DNA from: Heracleum sosnowskyi
Taxonomy: Eukaryota; Streptophyta; Magnoliopsida; Apiales; Apiaceae
Assembly: GCA_030848705.1 (NCBI GenBank)
Contig: CM061239.1
Location: forward strand, 84,674,363-84,738,362
Direction: 5' to 3'
DNA: 64,000 bases
In this document: in pieces, positions 1 to 10,220 of the stretch
How positions within the stretch are numbered: the stretch's first letter is position 1
How the letters are laid out: every line of letters starts with the position of its first letter
Position numbers and translations under genes: made by a program
The notes under the pieces: generated by a model
Database searches by the model: none
Told to the model about the DNA's origin: nothing
Seen by the model: the letters and a program-made list of their open reading frames with translations, nothing else

Positions 1-162
1 ATTTATGACAACATTCCCAAATTTTAAACAACCATATCCCACTGTGTAACATTTGCTGTTGTCTCCAAATGGTATGATTGGGCCAGCTTTCTCCACAAAA
101 TGTGATAGCAGGGCTTTATCACCAGTCATGTGTCTTGAGCAACCACTGTCAATGATCCACAC
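1..162 (-). pseudogene. copia aspartic protease, N-terminal part, cut by window edge
   Basis: The minus-strand reading from 162 shows WIIDSGCSRHMTG, the catalytic Asp-Ser-Gly motif (codons at 142-150) and the conserved Cys/His tail typical of Ty1/copia proteases. About 45 further residues stay open to position 1. In copia elements this enzyme cleaves the Gag-Pol polyprotein. The protease frame is not the frame of the 401-1330 gag ORF, so at least one frame change lies between them. Confidence 0.8.
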
Positions 163-2125
163 AACCTGCTTCTTTTTCTTGCCCTGCAAAACAAATTGTT
201 TTTAGGTTGCATATGGTACTCAATCCTTGTTGGGTCCTGCAGACTTAGTAACACTTGAGTTTCCTTCATTTTCAACATCAACATAATCATCAGAAAATCT
301 CTATTCAACTTCCCTTGCCACCCATTTTGGTTTAGAATAAGACCTAGTCTTTTTCTTAGTGGGGGTTGCCTTTTTACTGTTAACAGTAGGCTCAGTGTTA
401 TTACAGACACTGAGTACTCATAGGCAAATTGAAGCAAGTACTCATAGCAGTAATTTTACAGGGCATGCAATCAATATTATTACAGACATCCAAGGATCTA
501 TGCATAATGGGGGTTCTGTGTAAGTTACCCTTGACCTCAGTCACATTGACTTTGGTCTCAGTTGGTTTCTTACAAACATTAGTTAAATGATGTGAGGAGC
601 CACAGTTATTACATAGTTTCCTGGGTGCATTCTTGACATAAGCATATCCATTACCCTTGTTAATTCCTACTTTGCCATTCCTGTTCTTAGATCTGAAAGT
701 ATCTGTGTTGACAACATGTCCTGAAGTTGTTGTCGAGTCTTTCTTGACAGTACCTTTTACGTCCACTGTCTTGACAGTAGGTTTCGAGGTTACTGTCTTA
801 GATACTCTCTTGATATCATCTTTGGAAGATTTTGCTTTGTCATTGCTGACAGCATCTTCAGAACATTCTGTCAGATTGCTAGGCAAATTTACTGTCTTGG
901 GGGTTGTGACAGTATTTTTTCCTTCAAAAAGTGTGCTGTCAACACCTTCATCCTCATCAAGGAGCTGTTGTTTGATGAACATAGCTTCCTCATCAAAATC
1001 AACTTTAGCAATCTTGAATTTTGGTGCATGAACCTTTTTGAGGATTTGGGGTTTGACAGCAACATCAGTTGAACAATCAAGAATCGCAGATTCCTTTCCA
1101 GATCTCCTTCCATATTCAAAACCTACTCCTACCTTCTGATTCTTAGTGTTCTTATCATTAAGATCTTGAAGCAACCTAGAGGAGTTTCTGTAAGCCTTGA
1201 GCTTAAATTCATTTTCAGTTATTTCCTTTCTCGAGAAATCTTCTACCTCCTTAGCACATACATGATCATTTTTAAGTCTTGTGTTTTCCTGAGCTAAGGA
1301 GTCCAATGTACTGGTCTTAAGTAGAAGCAAATCATTTTCAGAACTGAGTGATTCATTTAACTTAGTTAACCTAGCTATTTCTTCATTAGCAGCATTAAAC
1401 TAGTATGGATATTGAACATTTCTGCACTCAATTCCTCAAGAGTTTGCTTATATTCAGTGTTAGACATATCAAGCAAGACAAGTGAATGTACCTGAGTTGA
1501 AGGGCTTGGTGATTCATCCTCTGATTTAGCCATCAGGGATAAGTTCACATATTCTTCTTCCTCTTCCTCATCAGACTCATCCCAACATCCACCTTCAGCC
1601 ACATAGGCTCTTCCTTGTCCTCTTTTGTACTGTCCACTTGACCCTTTGTCCATTTTCTGATTTCGCTTTGGCCTTCTGCATTCAGTAGCAAAATGATCAA
1701 GCTCATTAAAGTTGTAGCATCTGAATTTAGACCTATCCACCATTCCAGTTTTGTATCCTCCTCTTGTAGCATTGCCAGCAGTCTTGGAGAAGTTCCCTTT
1801 GCTGAACCTTGATGTTTGACCCTGAGGCTTGTATGGCTTGTTTCTTCTGAATCTTATATTTTTAAACTTCTTTGTCATATAAGCCATGGTTGGATTATCC
1901 ATCTTTTATATCTCCTCTATAGAGTAGAACTCCTCATCTTCAACATCATCCAGTTGCAACACTACTTTCTCCTCATCATCCACCACCTCTTCAATCTTTA
2001 AAGAAGACACTTGAGTTGGATGAATGATTTGTACTGCTTCACTTGGCAGAGTAATCTTGGGCTCATGAGCTACAAGAGCACCAGACATGTTGGCCATCTT
2101 TCCTTTTGATCCACTTTGTATAGAT
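1..2125 (-). pseudogene. Ty1/copia gag-protease remnant, antisense to the rest of the element
   Basis: Read on the minus strand from about 2125 down to 1. The first part is the C-terminal end of a copia Gag, with an open stretch from 2097 interrupted by an in-frame TAA at 1906-1908. Next comes a basic, Gly/Ser-rich zone and a CCHC-like knuckle near 1700 (CYNFNELDHFATEC) whose second cysteine is Phe. The 1330-401 stretch is coiled-coil-like and carries a second, canonical CCHC knuckle (CNNCGSSHHLTNVC, near 575-615). The protease begins near 160 and runs off the left edge. Frames differ between pieces, so it is not translatable as a unit. The Gag N-terminal (UBN2-type) half is absent. Family assignment rests on the knuckles plus the DSG protease; Sirevirus-like identity is inferred from the env-like gene of the plus-strand half. 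Confidence 0.8.
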
Positions 2126-2943
2126 CTTGAGAAGTGATAATGGGACTGAGTTCAGAAATTCAACATTGTATGAGTTTTGCAAAGATGAAGGAATTTCTCA
2201 ACAGTTTTCAGCTCCTAGAACTCCTCAACAAATATGGAGTAGTTGAGAGAAAGAATAGAACTCTCATTGAAGCTGCAAGGACAATGCTGTTGGATGCAAA
2301 GTTACCTACTAGCTTTTGGGCTGATGCTGTTAACACAGTATGCTATGTGCAAAATAGAACATTGATCAATAAGAAGTCTGGAAAAACTCCTTATTCATTA
2401 ATGACTGGAAAAAGAGCATCCTTCAAGCATCTTCATGTGTTTGGAAGCAAGTGCTTTGTGATGAAAGATACCTCTGAGCATGTTGGAAAATTTGATGCTA
2501 AGGCATTTGAAGGTATTTTCATTGGATACTCTCTGGAAAGGACAGCATACAAGGTGTTTGTACCTGAGCAACACAAAGTCATGGAAAGCATGGATGTTAC
2601 CTTTGATGACAAGAAAACTCTTGGACTTAAAACAAGTGATCAAGACAGTGTGCCATTAAGATTTGAAAATCAAGGATATCTTGAGGATTCTGAAAGTGAG
2701 GATGAACCACATGTTCAAACTGTTCCAGAAAATGAAATTCTTGAAGTTGATGATCTTCTTCAAACACCTGTGCAAGGGTTCACAAACACAGGGGAGAAGA
2801 AGAGAATGCAACTATCAATCAAAATGAGCTTGGAACAGGTCAAGGAAATGAACAGGGTCACACAAGGAAATGGGACAGAGCCCACACTAGGGATCAAATC
2901 ATTGGAGATCCTGGTGAGGGAGTTAGAACAAGAAGGGCAACAC
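2116..2943 (+). pseudogene. Ty1/copia integrase, C-terminal half, frameshifted
   Basis: The plus strand enters in the middle of the integrase core at about 2116: the second catalytic Asp sits in a SDNGTEF motif (2128-2148). A one-base frame change near 2225 then shifts to the frame carrying GVVERKNRTLIEAARTML, which holds the catalytic Glu. Downstream is the copia-type C-terminal zone (FWADAVNTVCYVQNR, then KTPYSLMTGKR, then HVFGSKCFV and FIGYS). Another frame change is likely near 2790-2810. The N-terminal zinc-binding HHCC part and the first catalytic Asp are missing. The element therefore joins antisense gag/protease directly to mid-integrase. Confidence 0.88.
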
Positions 2944-2997
2944 TGAATACATGTCTGTATAGCTGCTTTCTGTCACAAGAGGAACCTAAAGTAATTG

Positions 2998-3019
2998 AAG
3001 AAGCTTTGAAGAAGCTTTG
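2998..3019 (+). repeat. 11-bp tandem duplication breaking the pol frame
   Basis: The unit GAAGAAGCTTT is present twice in a row just ahead of the reverse transcriptase ORF. An 11-bp direct duplication shifts the frame between the integrase linker and the RT. It looks like replication slippage after insertion. Confidence 0.7.
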
Positions 3020-4027
3020 AAGAATTCTGATTGGTTTTTTTCCATGCAAGAAGAGTTGAATCAATTTGAGAAAAACAAAGTTTGGGAGCTAGTGCCACCT
3101 CCAGAAGGAAAGAATGTTATTGACACCAAATGGGTGTTCAGAAACAAGATGGATGAAGAAGGAGTGGTGATCAGAAACAAAGCAAGGTTGGTTGCCAAAG
3201 GATACAGTCAGCAAGAAGGTATTGATTATGATGAGACATTTGCACCTGTAGCAAGACTGGAAGCCATCAGAATATTCTTGGCTTTTGCAGCTCACTCAGA
3301 TTTCAAGGTGTATCAAATGGATGTGAAAAGTGCCTTCCTAAATGGTGATCTAGCTGAAGAAGTTTATGTATCCCAACCTCCTGGTTTTGAGAATGAAGAT
3401 TTCCCAGATTTTGTATATAAACTGCTCAAGGCACTCTATGGACTCAAACAGGCACCTAGAGCCTGGTATGAAACTCTATCTCAATTTCTTCTTGAGCATC
3501 AATTTACTAGGGGTACAATTGATAAAACTCTATTCTTCAAGAAGCATCGAAATGATATCATTCTAGTTCAAATCTATGTGGATGATATCATCTTTGGCTC
3601 TTCAAATGAAAAACTCTGTGAAAGATTCTCTAAGTTGATGCAGAACAAATATGAGATGAGTATGATGGGAGAGTTAACCTACTTTCTAGGTTTGCAAGTA
3701 CATCAAAAGGAGGATGGCATCTTCATAAACCAATCAAAGTATGTCAAAGATCTTTTAAAGAAATATGGTTTAGAAGACTCATCCCCTGCAAAAACTCCTG
3801 TTTCCACTGCTGTCAAGCTTGATGAAGACAAGAAAGGCAAAAGAGTAGACATCAAGGTTTACAGAGGCATGGTTGGATCATTACTCTATCTCACAGCTAG
3901 CAGGCCTGATCTTTTGTTTGCCGCATGCCTTTGTGCAAGATTTCAATCTGATCCCAAGGAATCTCACATGATGGCCATCAAAAGAATCTTCAGGTATCTG
4001 AAAGGGAATCCTAATCTTGGGCTATAG
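3017..4027 (+). pseudogene. Ty1/copia reverse transcriptase (RVT_2)
   Basis: About 336 open codons cover the full copia-type RT. In order: WELVPPPEGKNVIDTKWVF, then KARLVAKGYSQQEGIDYDETF, then the catalytic-Asp motif MDVKSAFLNGDL, then LYGLKQAPRAWY. The active-site box YVDD sits near 3575-3586, and a thumb/connection segment follows up to about 4020. RT copies the element RNA into DNA inside the virus-like particle. The domain itself is intact, but it is separated from integrase by an 11-bp duplication and from RNase H by a TAG at 4025-4027, where this family normally has Trp. The piece is therefore not part of a functional polyprotein. Confidence 0.93.
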
Positions 4028-4534
4028 TATCCAAAAGGCACTGGGTTCAACCTGGTTGGCTACACAGACTCTGATTATGCTGGATGCAGAATTGACAGGA
4101 AGAGCACCTCTGGAAGCTGCCAATTCTTAGGTCAAAGGTTAGTGTCCTGGTTCAGTAAGAAACAACAATCCACAGCAACATCCACGTCTGAGGCTGAATA
4201 TATTGCTGCTGGAAGTTGCTGTGCTCAATTGCTTTGGATTAGAAATCAACTCATGGATTATGGACTAGTGTTAGAACACATTCCTCTGATGTGTGACAAT
4301 ACTAGTGCAATATCCATAGTTGCCAATCCTGTTAATCACTCTACTACAAAGCACATTAAGATCAGGTACCATTTCATTAGGGAACATGCTGCAAATGGTA
4401 CCATAGAAGTCTCTTATGTTCCAACTGAGAAACAATTAGCTGGCATATTTACTAAACCTCTAAATGAAGCTGTCTTCAACAGACTTGTGAGTGAAATTGG
4501 AATGCTTAATCCTTCATTTAGTTGTTCCAAGTAA
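4028..4534 (+). pseudogene. Ty1/copia RNase H
   Basis: In the same frame as the RT, after a single TAG. The RNase H acidic residues are visible in order: GYTDSDYAG (first Asp), STSEAEYIAA (Glu), MCDNTSAI (Asp), and the KHIKIRYHFIRE segment. It ends at LVSEIGMLNPSFSCSK then TAA at 4532-4534, the usual end of copia pol. The enzyme removes the RNA template strand during reverse transcription. Confidence 0.9.
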
Positions 4535-5247
4535 GTATGTTAGTTAATTAATGCAGCAGTAAATTTTCACTGTATTTAAATGCTCTATTCAATTGGAGTG
4601 AAAATTAGCTGAGATATGATTTATAAATATTTCAGTATGTTACTGCATATTTTTTTTAATCATACTTTTATGAGAAGTTATGAGTTTTTAAGACATCTCT
4701 ACATAGGTGATCTTGAGAGTTCACGACTTAGTTCAAATCAAACAGACTTATATCGCAAACTGTTGAAATTGTGAGACTTCGCGATATAGTTCATTTCATG
4801 AGTTCGCGATATAGTTCATTTTATGACTTCGCGATCTAGAATAACTATATCGATAAGTCTCTCTATTTGACAGAATTTTGATTTAAATTAATTTTATCTC
4901 AATTCTTGATTTAAGTCTGACAAAAATGCTTGAAATTCCAAAATGTGAGTTTTAGACAGGGTATTTTCACTATATCGCAAAGTCATCCAAATTCCTTTAT
5001 CTTCAAGACTTTGCGACATAGTTCAATTCAGGACTCTGCGATATACTTTGCAAGACTTTGCGGTATGGGCCATTTTGAAACTTCGCGACATACAATTAGT
5101 CTGTACATATTCATAACTCTATATCGCAGTGTCTCTATCATATAAATACTTTTTGTCGACCGTTCACAACTTCTCACTCTGTCTATTGCTCTCAATTTCT
5201 AAAACCTAAACTCTTCTCTCTCTTCTACAATCTCAATCTCAATTTCA
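4535..5247 (+). promoter_or_regulatory. pol/env-like spacer with repeated GACTTCGCGATATAG-type motifs and a TATA box
   Basis: From 4716 to 5130 a 15-bp motif close to GACTTCGCGATATAG recurs about eight times in plus orientation, often followed by TTCA (near 4773, 4803, 4827, 5010, 5032, 5055, 5080). It also appears in reverse orientation (CTATATCGCAAAGTC near 4972). A clean TATAAATA lies at 5141-5148. It is followed by about 100 bp of CT-rich, 5'-UTR-like sequence and the ATG of the env-like ORF at 5248. This layout looks like an internal promoter for the env-like gene; that is inference. The motifs recur in opposite orientation in the 3' LTR. Confidence 0.5.
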
Positions 5248-7089
5248 ATGGCACCCAAATCTCAAACAGCTTCCTCTTCAAACCCTTTAACCATTCCCAA
5301 AGAAACAAATCTTCTCACCATTCCCTCTGAGGCTGAGGCTAACCCAAGGTACAAGTGCTTTGTACGGTTCTTGAACACTTCCTACCTACGCCAAGCCCTA
5401 ACCCTGAACCCTACCTTGTATGTTGATGTGTTAGAAGGATTCCGGAGAACGGCGTTGGTATCAACAATGGCTAGGGAAGATGGAACCTCATTCCAAGAGG
5501 TTAATTGTTCAATTGGAGGCAAACACTTCCAGTTTGGGGAAAAGGAAATCAATGAAGCCTTGGGGTTCAAGGTGGAGGGTCATGACCAAGAAGCTACTGA
5601 TGCTCAAATTGTAGACTTCATGACCTTCATTTTGTATGCTGATGAGATAGATACTGGAAAGCTCAATAAGAAGTTTCTGAGGAGGGAGTGGTCATTTTTG
5701 TTTGACGCACTCCGGAAGGTGTTTCTATGCAGGAAGACAGGATGGGACCATATCGGTCACATTGCTGTGAAGCTAGCCTACTCCCTGGACAACAACCAGG
5801 AGATCAATGTGGGAGCCATAATTCTCAAGGAATTGGCTCAGAGGCTAGGCAGGACAGTTCGTGGTAGAGGTAATGACATCTTTTATCCTCGCTTTATTCA
5901 GTGTATTTTAAATTATCTTGATTCTAATATACATGAACTAGAGGGTATAGATAAAAATAAAATGGCTTATTCCAATTCCATGTCCAAGATACTATTTGGG
6001 TCATTGGACACAAGGAATCAAGTTGATGTGATTCTAAGTGTGACCAAGCATATGCAGGACACATTTGAATCATATCAACTTGCTAAGCCAATATACCATG
6101 CTCTTTCCTGGACAGGGGAGGCTGAGACTGAAGGAGCTACACAGTCTAACCCTAGCCTCCCTATCCCATCCAGTAACCCTACTGCAAACACAACTGTAGA
6201 AATTAGGGAGCCAAGTGCATCAGTCTCTCAAAAGATTGGTGTTACTAAAAAGAAGACAAAGAAGAGAGCCCTAGAAGTGATACAAGAATCTGTAGAGATA
6301 GAAAGTGAGAATCCTGAGTCACCTCTCACCAGACACAGTAAGAAATCAAAATCCAAACCTACCACTGAATCCTCCCAACAGGATTCAGATGTGGCAAAAG
6401 GGGTACACCTGTTACTGTCAATGGCCTCTCAACAGGTCATTGGCATTGAAAAGAGCAGCCTCCCCACTGCAACCTGTACAGAGTCTGCACAGGGTCAAGA
6501 ACTCACTCTTGACCCCAGTGGTAATAAGGGTGGTACTACACAGAGTGGAGAGCACATCACTGTTGAAACTCCTCCTATTTCTCAGGGGGAGTTGCCAAAA
6601 TCTACTCTAAACACATCTTTTCTTCCAGAATCTGCATCTCAAATTTCTTCAAATCAAGAATGTCATTCTTATGACAATCTTGAACTTGATCACTCACTTC
6701 CTGATTCTGTGAGTGAGCCCCTTTCAAGTGACATGGTGCTTGACACTATGCTCACCACCCAGGACCCACATTTGGTTGGTCAGGAAATGCATGCTGGGGC
6801 ATATTCTAATGACACCAACACAAACACAGAGGCTTCACCAGTTCTAACTGGAGACTCTGTGCCAAATTCTCCCATCGTTAAGGGTGTGGAACTGTCTTCA
6901 CAGACAAATAGGGATGATGTTGTAACACATCCCATTTCAATGGAGACAACATCAGACTCTACAGCCATTCCAAGGCCGGAGGAGACTCAAAATCTTACAT
7001 CTCATGAAGTGCCTAGCACTAGCTCTTACTTGGCTCAGGCCACCATGTCAGAATGGCTGAAGCCTGTGCAAAATGACAGGCCTTCATGA
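5248..7089 (+). CDS. Sirevirus-type env-like ORF, first segment (613 aa)
   Basis: Starts MAPKSQTASSSNPLTIPK after a CT-rich leader and ends at TGA 7087-7089. The first ~290 residues are a compact conserved-looking domain (YKCFVRFLNTSYLRQAL near 31-47, FGEKEINEALGF near 98). The rest is low-complexity Ser/Thr/Pro/Glu-rich sequence with basic patches (TKKKTKKRA). No signal peptide or clear transmembrane segment is visible. An extra ORF between copia pol and the 3' LTR is the hallmark of Sireviruses, where it is called env-like; function is unproven. The same frame stays open after the TGA, so a single nonsense change probably splits a longer protein. Confidence 0.6.
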   Translation: MAPKSQTASSSNPLTIPKETNLLTIPSEAEANPRYKCFVRFLNTSYLRQALTLNPTLYVDVLEGFRRTALVSTMAREDGTSFQEVNCSIGGKHFQFGEKEINEALGFKVEGHDQEATDAQIVDFMTFILYADEIDTGKLNKKFLRREWSFLFDALRKVFLCRKTGWDHIGHIAVKLAYSLDNNQEINVGAIILKELAQRLGRTVRGRGNDIFYPRFIQCILNYLDSNIHELEGIDKNKMAYSNSMSKILFGSLDTRNQVDVILSVTKHMQDTFESYQLAKPIYHALSWTGEAETEGATQSNPSLPIPSSNPTANTTVEIREPSASVSQKIGVTKKKTKKRALEVIQESVEIESENPESPLTRHSKKSKSKPTTESSQQDSDVAKGVHLLLSMASQQVIGIEKSSLPTATCTESAQGQELTLDPSGNKGGTTQSGEHITVETPPISQGELPKSTLNTSFLPESASQISSNQECHSYDNLELDHSLPDSVSEPLSSDMVLDTMLTTQDPHLVGQEMHAGAYSNDTNTNTEASPVLTGDSVPNSPIVKGVELSSQTNRDDVVTHPISMETTSDSTAIPRPEETQNLTSHEVPSTSSYLAQATMSEWLKPVQNDRPS

Positions 7090-8052
7090 TCATCATCTGT
7101 GCCTTCCAAATTGACAGAAGAAGACATTCTACATCTTAATGTGGCACAGATTGATGAGTTCTCAAAGATAGCTCAACATCTCCTCACCTCAAATCTACCA
7201 AATGCTGATTATGAAGCTATTTTACTTTGCCACAAGGAGGATGTTGAAGTTCAGCAGGAGAAGATAGTGGATGAAGCTGAACCAGAGGGAAATGTGGATG
7301 CCTGGTTGGATGCTAAGAGAACTCTCAAACTCAAGGATGCCCTGGCTTTTCTAAGAGAAGAATACCTCACTTCTCTGGGCTCCAATGCAAAGGATCTCTC
7401 TCCTGCTGCAATTTATGATGTTGTTAATGATGTCTACAAGAATCAGTTGAAGGCTCTGCACTATCTTGGGAAAGGGCTTCAATCAGAGATCTATTCTATA
7501 AAGGAGGAGACAGATAGATCCCTCACTCAACTGAGAAACTCCCATCTCTCTGATTTTCCCAAGGTGGATGGCATCCTCAAAGAAGTCCAGAAAACCTCTT
7601 CCAATGTCAACATGATGGATCTTACTCTTGCCATGGTCATAGACAACATCAAGAAACTGGCTACCACACTGGACAATCAAGTCAAAGCCAACATAACCTC
7701 TAATGCTATGCTGAATGTAATATGGAAGAATCAGTATGGTGACAAATTGGCGGATGAGGTCCCTATGTCAAACATCTCCAAATTTGATTTTGCCAAGATC
7801 AAGGATCAATCTCTCAATTCTTTCAAATCTCAGCAACTATTCTCTAAAGTGGATGGTCTAGAAAGAGAAGTGGCCTCTCTAAAGGATGAAAACAGGATGC
7901 TTTCTCAATCCTTAAACAAGCTCAATGACAAGCTGGATGACCAAGGCAACAACACTTCTAACATCTTACTGGTGCAACAGCAAATGATGAAAACTATGCT
8001 CAGAAGTATGAATCTTCCTATTCCTGGTGAGGCTCAAGCCATTTTTGTCTGA
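7090..8052 (+). pseudogene. env-like ORF, second segment with coiled coil
   Basis: Same frame as the preceding segment, downstream of its in-frame TGA. It is open to TGA at 8050-8052, about 320 codons. The sequence is helical and charged; a heptad pattern near 7850-7950 (VDGLEREVASLKDENRM followed by LSQSLNKLNDKLDD) predicts a coiled coil, a feature reported for Sirevirus env-like proteins. No own start codon is apparent apart from internal Met. It is probably the C-terminal half of the 5248 protein. Confidence 0.5.
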
Positions 8053-8084
8053 TCCCAAGCCTAAGGGGGAGACAGGAAAGGAGG

Positions 8085-9038
8085 TTGTGCATGAAAAGAA
8101 AAAAGGGCAAGGGCAAGGGAAAAGCAACTAAAGAAGAATCAACTTTGAAACCTATCACTCTTACCACTGTGGATGTAATCAACTCAGCAGGGCAAAAGAT
8201 GTCAGTTACTTCCACTGTCTATCCAAGTACAATGAACGTAAATAGTACATCTTCTCAGATATCAACAGCAACTCAGCATGTCAAAGTAAACTGTGTTACA
8301 GAGGCCAAACTGATGGAAGTTGCACAATCAAGTATCTTTCATGATCAAGCCTTCTTGGAACTTCTAAAGGCTAGTGAGGCAAGTGTTGAATACAATACTC
8401 TGGAGTATATGAGAAAATTGAAGAGTATAATACATTGCTTCACAGTGGTTGTATGCAGAAGAAATGGAGCATACATAAGTGAGATCATCATGATTTCCAA
8501 AGACAACCACTTGTGGCACTTATCATTTCAATCCCTATCACATCTGAGATACACTGAGGTTGATGTGCTTGTGACTCTGATAGAGGATAAGGGAGCTAAC
8601 AATCAAAGACTGCAAAATGAACTTCTAAAAGATCAAATGTTGAGGCTGCCTGAGGTAATCAAGGAACCAAGAACAATTATCTATCAATGCAATCTTGAAT
8701 CAAGTAAAATTGAACAGCTCATAATCCCAAATCACCTGGAGGTAAGGAACATAGGCAAGATAGCTCAGATCATTTCAATGCTCAAGGCCAAGAGAGGACA
8801 AAGAAGTGAGGAGGAAAAGGAGACCATTCAAATTCTACAAACATTTATGGAGTCTGGCAGAATTCCTCAAACTCAAAAAGAGAAGGAAGAAAGAAAAGAT
8901 GATAGAGATGATGAGGATAAGAGGTATAGAAGGAGGAACCAATCTAGGAGCAATAAGGATGGAGGTAGTGAGAACAACAAGAGCAAATCATCCAAGAAAT
9001 CCAAAGATGCTGATGATGACAAGAGGGACTCCAAGTGA
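8085..9038 (+). pseudogene. env-like region, third ORF (317 aa)
   Basis: A shifted-frame ORF following the coiled-coil segment. It begins with a strongly basic run (KRKKGKGKGKATK), has a helical middle and ends with a highly charged Lys/Arg/Asp/Glu/Ser tail (RRRNQSRSNKDGGSENN). No known domain recognised. Its position inside the retroelement, continuous with neighbouring ORFs and without host-gene features, suggests it is part of the same long accessory region rather than a separate gene. Confidence 0.4.
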
Positions 9039-9125
9039 ACAAAGGAAACTGTCAAGAGAACAAGAAGTGAAATTCAGCAAGTCAGGGACATTGCCAGCAG
9101 TGCCGTAACCACAACACAAGACTCT

Positions 9126-9695
9126 ATGTCTAAGGTGGGTACTGTTAGTAATGATCCTCCTAAATCTTTATCCAAAACTTCTGAACCTGAATTGTCACAG
9201 AAGACAGATGAAGCCACAACAACTCTAAAAAGACACTTCCACAAGGTCACAGCTAATGGAGTGTTGCAGTGGATCAATGGCAAAGAAATGAAGCTGCTTC
9301 CAAATGATGTGGCACTGGAGACTAATTCTCCCTGCTCCAGCAAGCTACCTCAAGTGAAACATTTGAAGATCAAGAGTGTAGCCAGAAGGAAAAGGATAAC
9401 AAAGAAGAATGGAGTAATCACTAATGTAGTAGGGATCATGATGCTTCCTCTGGATGAAGACTATGATGAAGATGCCCTAGCATTTTTGAGGGCTCAAAGA
9501 ATCTTTGAAGTCAAAGTGAAGAACAATCATCTTGAGATCAAATACACTGATGGAAGGGAGAAAGAGATGAAGCAAGGTATCTGGCAATATTTTCCAATCT
9601 ATGAACTTGAAAGAATAAATGCCTTATTAAACTTTGAAGAAAAGGAAGAGAGGATGTGGAAAATAGAGATTGCTAGATTCATGAAGATGCACTGA
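9126..9695 (+). pseudogene. env-like region, fourth ORF (189 aa)
   Basis: Open from ATG 9126 to TGA 9693-9695. The central part (KSVARRKRITKKNG then VVGIMMLPLDEDYDEDALAF) looks like an ordered domain and the end is helical. No family recognised. The next ORF (9748) continues with similar Lys/Glu-rich composition after a short frame break, so this is probably one decayed coding region. Confidence 0.4.
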
Positions 9696-9747
9696 AGAAA
9701 ATCTAAAGAAGCTAAATGAAGAGAAGAGGTGTCAGAAAGAAAAGGAG

Positions 9748-10065
9748 ATGGCTGAGATGGAAGAAAAAGAAAAGGAGCTGAGGAAGAAAGGGCTGTGCAG
9801 GGTAAAGCAAAATCCTTATATTGTGGAGTACAAAAATCATTATGGAGGAAAAAGCAAGATAAGGATGGAGTTTATAGATTCATATGTGGAAAGTGCCCTG
9901 AGAACAGCAGCTGAAGATTTAGAAGGCTCTCCTCTCATAGAAGAGTTGATTTCAAGAGATGAAATTCTAAGAGCCATCTCTGATATGAAGAAGAATGAAG
10001 AAATAAGGAAGAAGAAAGTCTATGATGATTTCCTAGAGAAACAATTGGGAACTAAAGCTATGTAG
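9748..10065 (+). pseudogene. env-like region, terminal ORF (105 aa)
   Basis: Starts MAEMEEKEKELRKKGLCRVK, is Lys/Glu-rich and helical, and ends KQLGTKAM then TAG at 10063-10065. It lies about 145 bp before the polypurine tract, the position expected for the last coding stretch of a Sirevirus. Function unknown. Confidence 0.4.
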
Positions 10066-10207
10066 CACAAGGAGAAACCCTGTAAGGCTAAGTTTTCAAG
10101 TTGTTATCAAACTCTGTTCATCTTTCTATCTTCTTTATATCTGTTTCTTTTTATGTTAGTTAGGCTTGTTATCAGACATAAAATTGTGCCTAAGGATCTT
10201 ACTCACA

Positions 10208-10220
10208 ATTTGGGGGAGAT
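10208..10220 (+). other. polypurine tract of the copia element
   Basis: ATTTGGGGGAGAT immediately precedes the LTR start TGTTAG at 10221. In LTR elements this purine run resists RNase H and primes plus-strand DNA synthesis. Its placement fixes the 5' boundary of the 3' LTR. Confidence 0.85.

Noticed and set aside
657..1031. Plus-strand 124-codon ORF
   Set aside because: Reverse-strand shadow of the gag remnant; hydrophobic-looking composition comes from reading its Lys/Glu/Asp codons backwards.
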